A stretch of DNA of 64,000 bases from an uncultured Clostridia bacterium (GCA_945912145.1 CAMEBF010000003.1:1-64000), one strand, 5' to 3'. Shown: positions 24,871 to 33,773, numbered from the stretch's first letter. Notes: a model not told the origin generated them from the letters alone. Numbers and translations: made by a program.

Positions 24871-25593
24871 ATGATTATAACGGCAGGCACCATGCATTTT
24901 CAGGAGCTCAACGCGATGATCCGTGACAGCCGCGACAGGGAAGTCATCATTGACAAATGCTTCGGTCAGCGGTACATCGGCAGTGGGCTTTCCGGGAAAA
25001 ATATTACCATTAACGGTACGCCGGGCAACGCCCTGGGCGCCTATCTGAACGGCGCGACCATCAACGTCAACGGCAATGCGCAGGACGCGATTGGCGATAC
25101 CATGAATGAGGGTGAGATCGTCGTCAACGGTTCGTCGGGCGATGCTACGGGTTACGCCATGCGGGGCGGCAGCATTTTTGTCAAAGAGAACGCCGGCTAC
25201 CGCGCGGGAATCCACATGAAAAGTTACAAAGACAAGTCTCCCGTTATTGTGATCGGCGGGTGCGCCGGGTCATTTCTGGGTGAATATCAGGCAGGCGGTA
25301 AAATTATCGTCCTGGGGATAGGAAATGACGGCGCACCTCCCGTCGGTTACTTCTGCGGCACAGGGATGCACGGCGGCAAGATTCTGCTGCGCTGCAACAC
25401 ACCTCCTGCGGATCTTCCCGCGCAGGTCTGTGTCACGGAAGCGACGAAGGATGCACTTGACGAGTTTGTACCTTATATTGACGCCTACTGCGATAAATTC
25501 GGCGTCAGTTCGGTCGGGATTTACGACAGCAAATTCTATATCTTAGAGCCGAACTCCGGCAATCCCTATAAGAGATTGTATACGCAGAATTAA
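24871..25593 (+). CDS. Glutamate synthase GXGXG (alpha-subunit C-terminal) domain protein
   Basis: This 240-residue right-handed beta-helix protein matches the GXGXG domain at the C-terminus of large GltB. Repeated turns include GQRYIGSGLSGKNITINGTP, GNALGAYLNGATINVNGNAQ, 'DAIGDTMNEGEIVVNGSSG' and GYAMRGGSIFVKE. In fused enzymes this domain is structural, packing against the synthase barrel. ATG 24871 has GAGGTGG 5 nt upstream; GTG 24862 would place the ribosome site inside the gene. It is the last gene of the split glutamate synthase operon. Confidence 0.9.
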   Translation: MIITAGTMHFQELNAMIRDSRDREVIIDKCFGQRYIGSGLSGKNITINGTPGNALGAYLNGATINVNGNAQDAIGDTMNEGEIVVNGSSGDATGYAMRGGSIFVKENAGYRAGIHMKSYKDKSPVIVIGGCAGSFLGEYQAGGKIIVLGIGNDGAPPVGYFCGTGMHGGKILLRCNTPPADLPAQVCVTEATKDALDEFVPYIDAYCDKFGVSSVGIYDSKFYILEPNSGNPYKRLYTQN

Positions 25594-25624
25594 AAAAGCC
25601 TGTCATTCGTACACACATACAAAA

Positions 25625-25664
25625 GCCGACGCGGAAGAATTAACTTCCGCGCCGGTCTTTATTT
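25625..25664. terminator. Bidirectional terminator between glutamate synthase and aromatic operons
   Basis: A GC-rich stem of about 12 bp (25626-25637 with 25644-25655, one mismatch) has TCTTTATTTC on the plus side and CTTTTGT on the minus side. It serves both converging operons. Confidence 0.75.
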
Positions 25665-25670
25665 CATGGA

Positions 25671-26522
25671 TTATTGTTCATAGGAATTCTCATATTCCGT
25701 AACATTCGATACGGATTTTGTAAAGCCGATGTAGCCCCTGCTGTCGGGTGTGCCCGAAAAAGTGTTGTTATGAATCCGGATATCCGTATGCGGATAATCG
25801 GAATGACAGCCGATCGCCGCAAAGCCGCAGCAAAGGAAGGTGCAGTTGTTAATCTCGACATTCCGGCAAGGCGTTTCGTCATTGACAAACGCCATCTCGT
25901 TGCCGCTTTGGAAAAAGACAGGACCGTACAGCCCTGCTTTCGCCGCGTCAAGCTGAATCAGTTCATTATGGTCTTTCCGCATGACGGTATAGGAATTTGC
26001 GTCAAAGAGACAGTTCGTAATCCGCACATTCCGGCTGGCGTTGACTTCGAGACAGTGCCATACCGAACCGTTGCGGAAAGAGCAGTTGACGATCGTAATA
26101 TGGGCGCAATGGCAGGTATTCAGAAGTGTTATTTTGGAGTTTGAGGTAATATTTTCGTTCCCGTCGAAAATCGCCCCGTTGATCGTCACGTTGTGCACAC
26201 CATTGTATCCGGCATACTGTGAAGAATCCTCCGTATAAGACGCCATCAGATACCGCAGTTCAATCGGCTCCGTGCTGTTGCCGAGCGGTTTTCTTTTGAG
26301 CACGGCGTCCGCGGCAAAGTCAAGCGTCTGATCGGAATAGAAAATCAGACAGGAAGAAATCAGATAGACGCCGGTGGGGAAAAATATCGTGCCGCCGCTA
26401 TCTTTCAGAGAATCGAGCGCGTTCTGAATCGCTTTGGTGTCGTCATGACGGCCGTCGCCGTATGCGCCGAAATTGACTTTGACGTCAGCATAGAGATGTC
26501 TTGGCGTGATTGCAGTTTCCAT
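25671..26522 (-). CDS. Pectate-lyase/GH28-like right-handed beta-helix protein
   Basis: This 283-residue protein starts with the typical 'VNFGAYGDGRHDDTKAIQNA' of polygalacturonase/pectate lyase superfamily proteins. Parallel-beta-helix coils follow (NVTINGAIFDGNENI, 'NVRITNCLFDANSYTVMRKD', VEINNCTFLCCGFAAIG). No signal peptide is seen and a full GH28 catalytic set is not evident, so substrate and even activity are unclear. ATG 26522 is preferred to TTG 26543 (AAGGCG site, family-like N-terminus). It is the last gene of the aromatic operon, 13 nt after aroQ, an unexpected partner. Confidence 0.78.
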   Translation of the reverse strand: METAITPRHLYADVKVNFGAYGDGRHDDTKAIQNALDSLKDSGGTIFFPTGVYLISSCLIFYSDQTLDFAADAVLKRKPLGNSTEPIELRYLMASYTEDSSQYAGYNGVHNVTINGAIFDGNENITSNSKITLLNTCHCAHITIVNCSFRNGSVWHCLEVNASRNVRITNCLFDANSYTVMRKDHNELIQLDAAKAGLYGPVFFQSGNEMAFVNDETPCRNVEINNCTFLCCGFAAIGCHSDYPHTDIRIHNNTFSGTPDSRGYIGFTKSVSNVTEYENSYEQ

Positions 26523-26535
26523 GGAATCGCCTTCA

Positions 26536-26967
26536 TTATTCAATGTTTTGTAACAGCATATCCAACGCGATCAGGTACCCGTCAAGCCCCTTGCCGATGA
26601 CGTGCTCGAAGCAGGCTTTTCCGGCGTAGGAGAGCTGACGGAATGCTTCGCGTTCGTTGATGTCGGAAATATGCACTTCCACGGCGGGAATACCGACGGC
26701 TTTAAGTGCGTCTAAAATGGCGACGCTGGTATGCGTGTAAGCGGCGGGGTTGATGACAATGCCGTCCGTGTTGCCGTAGGCGGCCTGAATTTTATCGACA
26801 ATGTCGCCCTCATGGTTGGACTGGTAGCACTCGACTTCGATGCCGTTTTGTTCGGCCCATCCGGCGATCTTTTCCAAAAGCCCCTGATAGCTCGTCTTGC
26901 CGTAAATATCGGGTTCGCGAATGCCGAGCATATTGAGATTCGGACCGTTGATGACTAAAAATTTCAT
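26536..26967 (-). CDS. aroQ: 3-dehydroquinate dehydratase, type II
   Basis: This 143-residue type II dehydroquinase performs step 3 of the shikimate pathway (3-dehydroquinate to 3-dehydroshikimate). Motifs are INGPNLNMLGIREPDIYG at the N-terminus with the catalytic Tyr, ECYQSNHEGDIVDKI, IVINPAAYTHTSVAI, and VEVHISDINEREAFR with the catalytic His. Its ATG overlaps the aroE-aroK stop as ATGA, so it is translationally coupled. GTG 26973 is rejected for that reason. Confidence 0.95.
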   Translation of the reverse strand: MKFLVINGPNLNMLGIREPDIYGKTSYQGLLEKIAGWAEQNGIEVECYQSNHEGDIVDKIQAAYGNTDGIVINPAAYTHTSVAILDALKAVGIPAVEVHISDINEREAFRQLSYAGKACFEHVIGKGLDGYLIALDMLLQNIE

Positions 26968-28190
26968 TCCCACAACGCCTCGATTCTTCTGGCGACTTCC
27001 TCGACGGTGCCGTTGCCGTCAATCTCATGATGGCAGATGCTGCGGTACAGAGGAAGACGTTTTTCATACATATCGCGCAGATCGTTCTGCAGGGAGAGCG
27101 GACGGCCGTCCTTCGGCAGAACGTCAATATTGCGGTTAATGAAGATAACGGTGCCGTTCTGGCGCAGCGCGTCATAATTTTCCGGCGTAACGATCACGCC
27201 GCCGCCGGTGGCGATGACCAGCTCTTTTTCTTTTCCGACTTCACGCACGACTTCGGCTTCAATCGCGCGGAAGCCCTTTTCGCCCTGTTCGGCAAAGATA
27301 TCGGGGATGGATTTTCCGGCTTTTTGCACGATCAGTTCATCGGTATCGACGAGCTTTCTGCCGTAATGTTCCGCGAGAGCCTTGCCGACGGTCGTTTTGC
27401 CGCAGCCGGGCATACCGACTAAAATGATATTGGTCAGCTCAAACGAAAGCTTTTTGACAATCTTATCGATGACCGCATCGTCGAATTTCGTATCAAAGAA
27501 GTATTCCGCCGCCTTTTTGGCCTGCGCAGAGAGCATATACAGACCGCTGATACAGGGAATGCCGCGTTTCTGCGCTTCCAGAATCAGCTTGGTGCGTTCG
27601 GGGTTGTAAATGACGTCCGCCACACCTGACAAAAACGGGAAATTATCGAGATCGACAAGCGATTCCAGATTGTTTGGGTACATGCCGACCGGTGTTGCGT
27701 TGATGATGACCTCGGAATCGAAATGCGGGTCAAGATGATCGTAGTTTGTCTCGGTGAAAAGCGACGCGACAACCAGTTCTCTTGCGCCTAAATCACGGAC
27801 AACACTCTGCACGGTCAGCGATGCGCCGCCGTCGCCGAGCACGAGCACTTTTTTGTCTTTCACGTCAATGCCGCCTTTTCGGAGCATATAGGTAAAGCCG
27901 TAATAATCGGTGTTGTAGCCCGTGAGCGTGCCGTCCTTTTCCTTGACGATCGTATTGACGCTGCCGATTTTCATCGCGGCATCGTCGATTTTATCGAGGA
28001 ACGGCATGACCGTTTTTTTGTAGGGAATCGTGACGTTGATTGCGTCAAACTCCCGTTTTTGTAAGAAGTCGCCGACCTCGTTTTCTTCCATTTCATAAAT
28101 ATTATAGGTGTAGTCGCCCAGAATCGCGTGAATCTGCGGCGAATAGCTGTGGCCTAATTTTCTGCCGATCAGACCGTAAGTGCCTTCCAT
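26964..28190 (-). CDS. aroE-aroK: Bifunctional shikimate dehydrogenase-shikimate kinase fusion
   Basis: This 408-residue fusion carries out steps 4 and 5 of the shikimate pathway. The N-terminal AroE domain (to about residue 250) shows GLIGRKLGHSYSPQIH, INVTIPYKKTVMPFLD with the catalytic Lys, 'GSVNTIV', GYNTDYYGF and the NADP-binding VLVLGDGGASLTVQS. The C-terminal AroK domain has Walker A GMPGCGKTT, VDTDELIV, and FRAIEAEVVREV followed by 'ATGGGVI'. ATG 28190 has AAAGGAAG upstream. The two enzymes are separate proteins in many bacteria. Confidence 0.95.
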   Translation of the reverse strand: MEGTYGLIGRKLGHSYSPQIHAILGDYTYNIYEMEENEVGDFLQKREFDAINVTIPYKKTVMPFLDKIDDAAMKIGSVNTIVKEKDGTLTGYNTDYYGFTYMLRKGGIDVKDKKVLVLGDGGASLTVQSVVRDLGARELVVASLFTETNYDHLDPHFDSEVIINATPVGMYPNNLESLVDLDNFPFLSGVADVIYNPERTKLILEAQKRGIPCISGLYMLSAQAKKAAEYFFDTKFDDAVIDKIVKKLSFELTNIILVGMPGCGKTTVGKALAEHYGRKLVDTDELIVQKAGKSIPDIFAEQGEKGFRAIEAEVVREVGKEKELVIATGGGVIVTPENYDALRQNGTVIFINRNIDVLPKDGRPLSLQNDLRDMYEKRLPLYRSICHHEIDGNGTVEEVARRIEALWE

Positions 28191-28207
28191 GAAACTCGCT
28201 TCCTTTC

Positions 28208-29347
28208 TCAAATAACTTCGGAGTAACTGCCGAAATAGGTAAAATTGCAGTTTTCGGCGTAAAGCTCGTCAAAAAGAGAGTAGAGGTCGGGGGAGTAGAC
28301 GGAGGCTTCGATGTCGAAATAGAACATGAACTCAAAATCCTTTTCGGGCAGCGGACGGCTTTCGAGCTTTAACAGGTTGATGCCGTGCGCGTTGAATTTC
28401 GAGAGCACGGAGTAGAGCGCGCCGGGCTTGTGCATCGTCGTCATCATGACGCTGGTACGGTCCGCGCCGGGGAAAATCTGCAAATTCTTTGCGATGCAGA
28501 TGAAGCGTGTATAGTTATTTTTGACGTTCTGGACGGCACATTGCAGTTCATCAAGCCCGTACAGCTCGCAGCAGTCCGCCGAAGCGATCGCAGCAAGGTC
28601 GTTTCTGTCGCTCTCCGCCACCATTTTCGCTGCCGTCGCCGTGTTCTTGACAACGGTTGTCTTGACGCCGAGTGCGCTCAGAAAATCGCTGCATTGGCTG
28701 ATCGCCTGCTCGTGTGAGATGACTTCTTTGATGTCGGTAAGCTTCGTGCCGCGTTTCGCCAGAAGCGAATGGTCGATTTTCAGACGGATGCTTCTGACAA
28801 TGTAGCAGTTGTATTCTTTCAACAGATCATACACCTTGTTGACGGAGCCTGCCGTGCTGTTTTCAATCGGCAGAACGCCGTAGTCGCACTCGCCGCCGAC
28901 AACCGATTCAAAAACACCGCGCCATTTTTCAAAATAGGTGATGGCGGGATAGCGGAAAATACGGTCGCAGGCGTGCTGCGCGTAGGCACCTTCGACGCCC
29001 TGACAGGCAACTTTTGCGCTTTCGGGAAACAGCTTCGGATTGTTTTCGAGAACCGTCTGAATCTGCTGCGTCAGCGGGGATTTCCCGTTGATGACCTGAT
29101 GCTGATACGCACGGGACATATTGAAAATATCGGAATAGAGAATCCGCGCGTAGTTCTGAATCTCCGGCTCGGACGCCGCCGCCACACGGTCGAGAACGGC
29201 GCGTTCCCGTGTTTTGTCGAGCACGGGGAGATTGTTTTCGGCTTTATATTTCGCTATATCAAGCGCGACGTTCATGCGCTTATTGAAAAGCACCGTCAGC
29301 TCGCTGTCGATTTCGTTGATCTGCTGCCGCAATTCGTTGATGTCCAT
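28208..29347 (-). CDS. pheA: Chorismate mutase-prephenate dehydratase
   Basis: This 379-residue bifunctional P-protein leads from chorismate to phenylpyruvate. The chorismate mutase domain occupies about residues 1-90 (LRQQINEIDSELTVLFNKRM). The prephenate dehydratase domain begins at VACQGVEGAYAQHACDRIF. It includes VLPIENSTAGSVNKVYDLL and a TRF-type motif, NNYTRFICIA. The C-terminal ACT domain carries the phenylalanine-sensing ESRP motif (LLKLESRPLPEKDFEFMF), so feedback inhibition by phenylalanine is expected. Confidence 0.95.
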   Translation of the reverse strand: MDINELRQQINEIDSELTVLFNKRMNVALDIAKYKAENNLPVLDKTRERAVLDRVAAASEPEIQNYARILYSDIFNMSRAYQHQVINGKSPLTQQIQTVLENNPKLFPESAKVACQGVEGAYAQHACDRIFRYPAITYFEKWRGVFESVVGGECDYGVLPIENSTAGSVNKVYDLLKEYNCYIVRSIRLKIDHSLLAKRGTKLTDIKEVISHEQAISQCSDFLSALGVKTTVVKNTATAAKMVAESDRNDLAAIASADCCELYGLDELQCAVQNVKNNYTRFICIAKNLQIFPGADRTSVMMTTMHKPGALYSVLSKFNAHGINLLKLESRPLPEKDFEFMFYFDIEASVYSPDLYSLFDELYAENCNFTYFGSYSEVI

Positions 29348-29365
29348 ATCTCTTGCCTCTTTCTG

Positions 29366-30436
29366 TTACGGTTCGCTGATGATGTCCAGCATCGAAAATG
29401 CCGTGACCGCTTCGATGACGGGAACGGCTCGCTGGACGATGCACGGATCATGCCGGCCGTGAATGATGAGCGGCTCGTTTTTCATTCGGGAAAGGCTGAC
29501 GCTTTTCTGCTCCTTGCCGATGGACGCCGTCGGCTTGACCGCGACGCGGAAAACGATGGGCATTCCCGTTGTGATGCCGCCTGTGATGCCGCCGGAACGG
29601 TTCGTCTCGGTTTTGACCTGACCGTCTATGATGCGGTACGGGTCGTTGTGCTCGCTGCCGCGCATCTGCGCGCACGAAAAGCCGCTGCCGAACTCGATGC
29701 CCTTGATCGCCGGCACGCCGAAAATGTTCCGCGCGAGAATGTTTTCCACACCGTCAAACATCGGGTCGCCGAAGCCGGCATGAACGCCTGTCACGGCGCA
29801 TTCGATCACGCCGCCGACGGAATCCGCGTCCGCTTTTGCGGCGAGAATCGCGTCTTTCATCTTTTCGCCCTGCACGTCGTCGAGCACGGGAAAATCTTTT
29901 GCGGCGATATCGTCGTCCTGAATCTTTACCGGGTCAAACGGCGTATCGGCAATGCCGCCGATAGCGTAGATATGCGCCTTGACTTTGATATTTTTCGTCT
30001 CTAAAATTTGCATGCAGACGGCGCCGGCAAAGCAGAGCGGCGCGGTGAGGCGACCGGAGAAATGACCGCCGCCTGCAACATCGTTGAAACCGTTGTACTT
30101 GACCGAGGCGGCAAAATCCGCGTGGGACGGCCTCGGACAGTCTTTCAGATTCTTATAATCCTGCGAACGGGTGTTGGTGTTGGCAATGACGGCGCAAAGG
30201 GGAGCACCGCAGGTCACGCCGTCCGCAAGACCCGAAAGAATCTCGGGCTTGTCCGCTTCTTTTCGCGTTGTGGACATCGCGTTCTGCCCCGGCGCGCGAC
30301 GCGCCATAAAGGCGTACACGCGCTCAAGGTCTATGGGGAAGCCCGCCGGCAGTCCGTCAATGACGACGCCGATCGCCGCCGAATGGGATTGCCCGAAAAC
30401 GGACACTTTTATATTTTTACCGGTCATGGATGACAT
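29366..30436 (-). CDS. aroC: Chorismate synthase
   Basis: This 356-residue FMN-dependent enzyme makes chorismate from EPSP. Family motifs are GQSHSAAIGVVIDGLPAG near the start, RRAPGQNAMSTTRKE, 'RPSHADFAASVKY' and 'RMRGSEHND'-like AQMRGSEHND, then GGITGGITTGMPI. ATG 30436 is used because GGAGGCG precedes it. This gives a 20-bp overlap with the end of aroA, and ATG 30427 is a possible alternative. Confidence 0.95.
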   Translation of the reverse strand: MSSMTGKNIKVSVFGQSHSAAIGVVIDGLPAGFPIDLERVYAFMARRAPGQNAMSTTRKEADKPEILSGLADGVTCGAPLCAVIANTNTRSQDYKNLKDCPRPSHADFAASVKYNGFNDVAGGGHFSGRLTAPLCFAGAVCMQILETKNIKVKAHIYAIGGIADTPFDPVKIQDDDIAAKDFPVLDDVQGEKMKDAILAAKADADSVGGVIECAVTGVHAGFGDPMFDGVENILARNIFGVPAIKGIEFGSGFSCAQMRGSEHNDPYRIIDGQVKTETNRSGGITGGITTGMPIVFRVAVKPTASIGKEQKSVSLSRMKNEPLIIHGRHDPCIVQRAVPVIEAVTAFSMLDIISEP

Positions 30437-31679
30437 GGCAGTCGCCTCCGAGTTTCTGAATATCGTTGAAAAATGCGGGATAGGATTTGTTGACCGCTTC
30501 CGCTCCCGTAATGGTGACGCTTGACGCAAAGGACAGCACCGCCGCCGCCATTACGAGCCGATGGTCGTTGTCGGCGGAAACTGTGAAGGATTGCTTCAGC
30601 GGTTTGTTTCCGTTGATGATGAGCCCGTCCTGAAGCTCCGTCACATCGCCTCCGGCTGTTCGGATCAGTTTTGTGACGGTCGCGAGCCGGTCGCTCTCTT
30701 TAATGCGGAGTCTTCCGGCGTTCGTGATGCGCGTCGTGCCTTCGGCAAAAACCGCAAGTGCCGCGATAACCGGGACTAAATCGGGGATATCCGAAGCGTC
30801 TACGTCGAAGCCGTGAAGCTGATTTTTCCGTACCGTCAGCTTACCGTCGTCAAGTGTCACATCCGCGCCCATGCGGCGGACAATGTCCGCGATGGCTTTG
30901 TCTCCCTGAACAGAAGTATCATACAATCCATTGACGGTGATGTCCGACAGCGCGCCGAACGCGGCGTAAAACGCGCCGTTCGACCAGTCGCCGTCCACCC
31001 GGATTTCTTTCGGCGAACGGTAGGTCTGATTGCCTTTGATGAAATAGGAATTGCCCTGTTCGGTCACTTCAATGCCGAACCGTCGCACGGTTGCAAGCGT
31101 CATGGCGATGTAGGGCTTCGATTCCACGGGAGGCAGCAGACGGATTTCGCTGTCGCCCGGGAGAAGCGGTAGCGCAAAGAGCAGTCCCGTGACGAACTGC
31201 GAGCTGACGTTGCCCGCCAAGGTGAAAACGCCGCTTTGGAGCTTGCCCTCAGTCGTAATCGGGAAAACGCCGTCAGGGGAGACTCTCACGCCGTTTTCCG
31301 CCATCGCCCTAAGAATCGGCGTCTGCGGCCGTTCGGGCAGTCTCGCCGATCCCGTAAAAACGGAAGAAATGCCCAACGCCGCCGCGACAGGCATTAAAAA
31401 TCGTATGGTCGAGCCGCTTTCGCCGCAGTCGAACACCGCGCTTTTCGGAATATCCCGAATGGGGGAGACAAGCAGATTCATGCCCTCCCGCGTGATGACA
31501 GCACCGGCTTTCCCGAGACACGCGACGGTGGCTTCGATATCATTGGAGGTGGAATTGAGCAGCAGACGGCACGGCGCGTCGGAGAGTGCCGCCGCAATCA
31601 GCAAGCGGTGCGCGTCCGATTTGGAAGCGATGGCGTCGATTTCGCCGCGCATTCCGTGTAGCGATAACGTAACGTTCAT
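30417..31679 (-). CDS. aroA: 3-phosphoshikimate 1-carboxyvinyltransferase (EPSP synthase)
   Basis: This 420-residue inside-out alpha/beta barrel enzyme transfers enolpyruvate from PEP to shikimate-3-phosphate. Seen are KSDAHRLLIAAAL, 'CGESGSTIRFLMPVAAALG' (family NxGTxxR block), LPERPQTPILRAMAENG, a 'SSQFVTGLLFALPLL' segment, VDGDWSNGAFYAAFGAL and RLRIKESDRLATV. The start is one base after the aroB stop region, and the end overlaps aroC, showing tight coupling. Confidence 0.95.
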   Translation of the reverse strand: MNVTLSLHGMRGEIDAIASKSDAHRLLIAAALSDAPCRLLLNSTSNDIEATVACLGKAGAVITREGMNLLVSPIRDIPKSAVFDCGESGSTIRFLMPVAAALGISSVFTGSARLPERPQTPILRAMAENGVRVSPDGVFPITTEGKLQSGVFTLAGNVSSQFVTGLLFALPLLPGDSEIRLLPPVESKPYIAMTLATVRRFGIEVTEQGNSYFIKGNQTYRSPKEIRVDGDWSNGAFYAAFGALSDITVNGLYDTSVQGDKAIADIVRRMGADVTLDDGKLTVRKNQLHGFDVDASDIPDLVPVIAALAVFAEGTTRITNAGRLRIKESDRLATVTKLIRTAGGDVTELQDGLIINGNKPLKQSFTVSADNDHRLVMAAAVLSFASSVTITGAEAVNKSYPAFFNDIQKLGGDCHVIHDR

Positions 31680-31680
31680 C

Positions 31681-32733
31681 TTACAGCCCTGCCTTTATGA
31701 AAGTCAGCATATCCTCAACAGGGATTCTTTTGCCGACGCATTTTCCCATTTTTTCGGGGATAATGAGCTTGATGGTGTCGCCGCTGCGCTTTTTATCGGA
31801 GCAGGAAACGGCATAGAGCGCTTCGGCGGTGAACGGACAGGAAACAGGAAGCTTGTTTTTGACGATCACTTCGCGGATGGCATCGGCAAGATCGGCGTCC
31901 GTCATGCCGGTTGCATACGCGCCCTTCGCCGCCATGACCATGCCGATGGCGACGGCGCTGCCGTGCGAAATTTCAAAATGACTGTTGATTTCAATCGCGT
32001 GCCCGATGGTGTGGCCGAAGTTGAGGATCGCGCGTAGTCCCATTTCCTTTTCGTCCTGATCAACCACATCGCGTTTGAGCTCTACGCAGCGCGTGATGAC
32101 TTTTTCGATATTATCTTTGATGTCGTGCGTTTTCAGAAAGTCAAAGAAGTCCGCATCCATGATCACGCCGTATTTAATGACCTCGGCGCATCCGTCGGCA
32201 AAAATGCTTTCGGGGAGCGTGTCGAGCGTTTTATAGTCGCAGATGACAAGATCGGGCTGATAAAAGGCGCCGACAAGATTTTTTCCGGCGGGAAGATTGA
32301 CCGCCGTTTTGCCGCCGACGGAGGAATCCACAGCGGAAAGAAGCGTCGTCGGAATCTGTACAAAACGAATGCCGCGGAGAAATGTCGCCGCCGCAAAGCC
32401 GCCCATATCGCCGGGAATGCCGCCGCCGAGCGAAATGAGCATATCGGTTCTTGTGATGTGATGCTCGGCAAGAAACGAAAGAATCTCGGCGTAAACGGCG
32501 ATGGATTTGGATTCCTCCCCGTGCGGGAAGACAAATTTGACGGCACGTAATCCTGCGTCCTCAAGGGATTTCATCACCTTGTCTGCATAGAGCTTGTCCA
32601 CAATGTCGTCCGTGATGACGGCGGCCGCGTGTACGCCGAGCTTGTCCTTGATGATTTCGCCGCAGTTGTTAAGCAGTCCTGCGCCGATGAGAATCGGATA
32701 GGTTTTGGAGACCTCGATCATGACCGTATTCAT
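31681..32733 (-). CDS. aroB: 3-dehydroquinate synthase
   Basis: This 350-residue NAD- and metal-dependent enzyme converts DAHP to 3-dehydroquinate. Motifs are FPHGEESKSIAVYAEIL, 'SLGGGIPGDMGGFAAATFLR' followed by GIRFVQIPTTLLSAVDSSVG and GKTAVNLPAGKNLVGAFYQP. RAILNFGHTIGHAIE carries metal-binding His residues. An AGGTG site precedes ATG 32733. It is the second gene of the operon. Confidence 0.95.
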   Translation of the reverse strand: MNTVMIEVSKTYPILIGAGLLNNCGEIIKDKLGVHAAAVITDDIVDKLYADKVMKSLEDAGLRAVKFVFPHGEESKSIAVYAEILSFLAEHHITRTDMLISLGGGIPGDMGGFAAATFLRGIRFVQIPTTLLSAVDSSVGGKTAVNLPAGKNLVGAFYQPDLVICDYKTLDTLPESIFADGCAEVIKYGVIMDADFFDFLKTHDIKDNIEKVITRCVELKRDVVDQDEKEMGLRAILNFGHTIGHAIEINSHFEISHGSAVAIGMVMAAKGAYATGMTDADLADAIREVIVKNKLPVSCPFTAEALYAVSCSDKKRSGDTIKLIIPEKMGKCVGKRIPVEDMLTFIKAGL

Positions 32734-32744
32734 TTTCTGTCACC

Positions 32745-33593
32745 TTAGTTTCTGTAAATGTCGCCGTCAATCGTCTCTTTGCGAATGCGGCCGTCCCGCA
32801 GGAGCTGACACAGTTTTTCTGCGTCGCCCTTGCAGATCGCTTCTTTATATTGTACTAAATTTGTAATCAGTTCGTCAAGCTCTTCGGCAAGATAATCTTG
32901 ATTTTCTAAAAATAATTCCGTCCACATTTGCTCGTTGAGCTTTGCAACACGGGTCAGATCGCGGTAACTGCCCGCCGAAAAGCCCTTGTGGAGCATGGCG
33001 GCGTCGTTTTTGACATAGGCGTTGGAGACGACGTGGCAAAGCTGCGAGGTAAACGCGATAATGCGGTCGTGCTCTTCGGGAGTGGCGATTTGGATATTGG
33101 TAAAGCCGACGTCGGCGAAAAGCCCTTTGAGCAGGTAGACCTTTTCATTGCCGGTCTTTTCATTCGGACACAGAACAAGCGACGCATTCTTAAAAAGCTC
33201 CTCGCTGGAGTAGGCGAAGCCCGACATATGCAGTCCCGCCATCGGGTGCGCGCCGATAAAGGTAAAACCGTATTCTTCGGCGACCGGCTCAAGAGCGCGG
33301 CAGACGATGCGCTTGACGCCGCAGCAGTCCATCACGATGGCGTTTTTGCTGATCTTAGAAGCGTGCTGCTTGACGAAATCGATTGCCGCCTCCGGGTAGA
33401 GAGCGATGATCAGCAGGTCGAGATGCGATATATTGTCGCCGTGGAGCTTTCGGTCGAGTACATTGCGCGAAATCGCTTCCTCCACTACGTCTTCATTGAG
33501 ATCAAATCCGTAAATTTTATTGTTCGTGTAGGCTTTCAGAGCCTTTGCCATAGAGCCGCCGATGAGTCCCAAGCCTACAATGCCGATGTTCAT
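32745..33593 (-). CDS. tyrA: Prephenate dehydrogenase
   Basis: This 282-residue NAD-dependent enzyme is the first gene of the aromatic operon and leads to tyrosine. The N-terminal dinucleotide motif IGIVGLGLIGGSMAKAL is followed by 'FIGAHPMAGLHMSGF' with the catalytic His, and by AFTSQLCHVVSNAY. No ACT domain is present. ATG 33593 has GGAGTG 8 nt upstream; the longer frame to 33632 overlaps the promoter region. aroB starts 11 nt after its stop. Confidence 0.93.
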   Translation of the reverse strand: MNIGIVGLGLIGGSMAKALKAYTNNKIYGFDLNEDVVEEAISRNVLDRKLHGDNISHLDLLIIALYPEAAIDFVKQHASKISKNAIVMDCCGVKRIVCRALEPVAEEYGFTFIGAHPMAGLHMSGFAYSSEELFKNASLVLCPNEKTGNEKVYLLKGLFADVGFTNIQIATPEEHDRIIAFTSQLCHVVSNAYVKNDAAMLHKGFSAGSYRDLTRVAKLNEQMWTELFLENQDYLAEELDELITNLVQYKEAICKGDAEKLCQLLRDGRIRKETIDGDIYRN

Positions 33594-33627
33594 GAGAATA
33601 ACACTCCGTTTCCGAATGATTGTCCCT

Positions 33628-33656
33628 ATCATAGCACGCTTTCTTTAATATGTCAA
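33628..33656 (-). promoter_or_regulatory. Promoter of the aromatic amino-acid operon
   Basis: On the minus strand TTGACA (33656-33651) and TATGAT (33633-33628) are spaced by 17 nt. The leader is only about 30 nt, so no T-box or long attenuator fits between promoter and tyrA. Confidence 0.8.
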
Positions 33657-33725
33657 CACTTTAAAGCAATGAAGAATTGTTTTCGGTGCTTTGACCAAAA
33701 TCTTGCGGCAAATGCGTCCGGATTC

Positions 33726-33754
33726 TTGTATTTTTCTTTTTGATATGGTAAAAT
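33726..33754 (+). promoter_or_regulatory. Promoter of the DUF1963-phosphoesterase pair
   Basis: TTGTAT at 33726-33731 and TAAAAT at 33749-33754 are spaced by 17 nt, about 20 nt before the start codon. Confidence 0.6.
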
Positions 33755-33773
33755 ACGTCATGGTGATGACAAT

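Noticed and set aside
28769-30004. 411-codon open frame antisense to pheA and aroC
   Set aside because: Spans two well-identified genes on the opposite strand and has no recognisable domain.
33594-33660. T-box leader for the aromatic operon
   Set aside because: The leader between promoter and tyrA is only about 30 nt and lacks a TGGNACCGCG-type box.
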